From Psychrobacillus antarcticus (lineage in GTDB: Bacteria; Bacillota; Bacilli; Bacillales_A; Planococcaceae), in the NCBI RefSeq assembly GCF_029533155.1, contig NZ_JAIZDB010000041.1, positions 1 through 32,120 of the forward strand: a DNA stretch of 32,120 nucleotides. Reading direction: 5' to 3'. Under the pieces are notes generated by a model that was not told where the DNA came from, searched no databases, and was given only the letters and a program-made list of their open reading frames with translations. The translations under genes were made by a program, and so were the position numbers. Positions 30,787 through 32,120 of the stretch are shown here, one piece after another. The stretch's first letter is position 1; every line of letters starts with the position of its first letter.

Positions 30787-32120
30787 AACCAATTGAACTG
30801 AAAATGAGTGCGTTTGGTCCATACAAATTTACTGAAACGATAGATTTTACCGAGCTAAAAGGCAATCAGTTATTTGTTATTTCTGGAGCAACTGGAGCGG
30901 GGAAAACAACTATATTTGATGGGATTTGTTTTGCGCTTTACGGTTCGGGCAGTGGGGAAGATCGTCGCGATACGAAAATGATGCGTAGTGATTTCGCAAC
31001 GGATGATACACATACTTCTGTAGAGTTGATCTTTGAGATACATAATCGACGTTACCGTGTATTGCGACAGTTAGGTCATGTGAAAAAAGGCAATAAAGGT
31101 GCAACAGGGGAACGATACGAATTTTTTGAGGTACAAGCAACCGGAGAAGTACCAGTTGTAGAAAGACAGATTGTATCGGAGATCAATAAAAAAATAGAAG
31201 AAATCATAGGATTGACTTTAGACCAGTTCAGTCAGATTGTCATGCTTCCTCAAGGGGAGTTTAGAAAGCTCCTAACGTCTACTACAGAAAACAAAGAGGC
31301 AATATTACGTAAAATCTTTAAAACAGAGCCGTACAAAATGATTCACGAAAAGCTCAAAGAAAAAAAGGTAGTTGCAGAAGCAGAACTTAAAAGAGAGCAA
31401 ATGACGCAGGATAATTTTACGGAAAAAATTATTGCTTCATTTCCTAGTCGAGCGTCTAAGCTATTTCAATTAATAGAAGAAGATAACTTTAATACTTTTC
31501 AATTAGTAGAAGCACTAAAAGAAGAGATGACTTTTTATAATGAGAAGATAGCATTAGACGAACGTAATCGCGAAGAAGCGTATGACCGACATATGAACAA
31601 GCAAAAAGCTTACCACGAATCTAAAACTATCAATGACCGCTTTAGCGAGCTAGAAATAAAAGAGCAACAACTTAATGCATTAAATGAACGTAAAGAGGAA
31701 TTCAAACTGAAGCAGCAACAATTAGAATCTGCCGATCGTGCAAGCATTATAGAACCTGTTGAAAGTTATTTCAACGAGCTCGGGCTAGAAGTTAAAGGAA
31801 AGCTGGCATTACTCGAGAAAGCAAAGAAAGAAAAAACGATCGCGGAAGAAAATTTGCAACAAGCAGAAGTTATCTTTACAAAGGAATTAAACAATAAAGA
31901 AGCACGAGAAAAAAGTGTGGAGACAGTTATCCATTTAAACAGTCTATTACCTATATTTGAAGAGTTAGAGATGAAGAAAAATGAGTTGTTGTCACTAGAA
32001 AAAAGTAGCACACAGTTAGAGCAAAAGCTTTCGACAATAGTGGTAAATCTTCAAAATCAAAAGGAAATAAGTATAGGACAGAAGTTAGAAATAGAGAAAC
32101 TAGAAGAACGAGTAGAACCA
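30783..32120 (+). CDS. sbcC: Exonuclease subunit SbcC (5' part)
   Basis: The first 446 codons of the SMC/Rad50-like ATPase partner of SbcD, open to the window edge. Walker A is GATGAGKTT (35-43), and the Q-loop/anchor region has FSQIVMLPQGEFRKLL. From about residue 200 the sequence is long charged coiled coil, as expected for the arm; the zinc hook and C-terminal ATPase half lie outside. TTG start with AAGGAGG (30767-30773) 9 nt upstream, overlapping the sbcD stop. Confidence 0.95.
   Translation, partial: MKPIELKMSAFGPYKFTETIDFTELKGNQLFVISGATGAGKTTIFDGICFALYGSGSGEDRRDTKMMRSDFATDDTHTSVELIFEIHNRRYRVLRQLGHVKKGNKGATGERYEFFEVQATGEVPVVERQIVSEINKKIEEIIGLTLDQFSQIVMLPQGEFRKLLTSTTENKEAILRKIFKTEPYKMIHEKLKEKKVVAEAELKREQMTQDNFTEKIIASFPSRASKLFQLIEEDNFNTFQLVEALKEEMTFYNEKIALDERNREEAYDRHMNKQKAYHESKTINDRFSELEIKEQQLNALNERKEEFKLKQQQLESADRASIIEPVESYFNELGLEVKGKLALLEKAKKEKTIAEENLQQAEVIFTKELNNKEAREKSVETVIHLNSLLPIFEELEMKKNELLSLEKSSTQLEQKLSTIVVNLQNQKEISIGQKLEIEKLEERVEP

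Overview
The window looks like a low-GC Bacillales chromosome (Bacillus, Psychrobacillus or Planococcaceae type). It opens with the 3' end of a Bacillus-type 23S rRNA and a complete 5S rRNA. AGGAGG ribosome sites are strong, TTG and GTG starts are common, and there is a complete des-desK-desR cold-sensing operon, a csbD-like gene with a sigma-B type promoter, and a yxlE-yxlF-yxlG-like ABC cassette. The species cannot be fixed from the sequence alone.

Host part, left (1-12797): rRNA operon end; a lipoprotein alpha/beta hydrolase; a kinase-fold phosphotransferase; a convergent GNAT acetyltransferase plus EamA permease pair; the ABC cassette behind an ECF-like promoter; a protein with an RNxxxH (HEPN-like) motif fused to CBS domains; a small membrane protein; an NAD(P)-binding reductase and a membrane-anchored metallophosphoesterase; the csbD-like gene; then desR, desK and des on the minus strand. 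Host part, right (28003-32120): putP (minus), then sbcD and a truncated sbcC (plus).

Mobile part (12798-28045): a 15.2-kb element lies between two perfect 55-bp direct repeats. The right copy is the 3' end of putP with its stop codon; the left copy is the displaced end of the original putP. The layout is that of a Gram-positive phage-inducible chromosomal island (PICI/SaPI type): integrase and repressor leftward; Cro-like protein, excisionase-like protein and small genes rightward; a primase-helicase; then an iteron origin with an AT-rich core just behind it. No terminase large subunit, portal, major capsid, tail tube, baseplate, holin or lysin gene is present.

The unusual part is the morphogenesis cargo: a gene resembling HK97-type prohead proteases, a coiled-coil protein and a 72-residue protein, a GC-rich palindromic stretch that could be a cos packaging site, and a full-length 1565-residue tail tape-measure protein with no other tail gene. 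The satellite may supply its own protease and tape measure to alter helper-phage particles. Next to attR is a defence cargo: a 37-residue ORF translationally coupled to an Abi_2/AbiF-type HEPN protein, followed by a probable structured RNA (UUCG hairpins, own promoter, strong terminator) that may be its RNA partner. Short repeats near both ends fit integrase arm sites.
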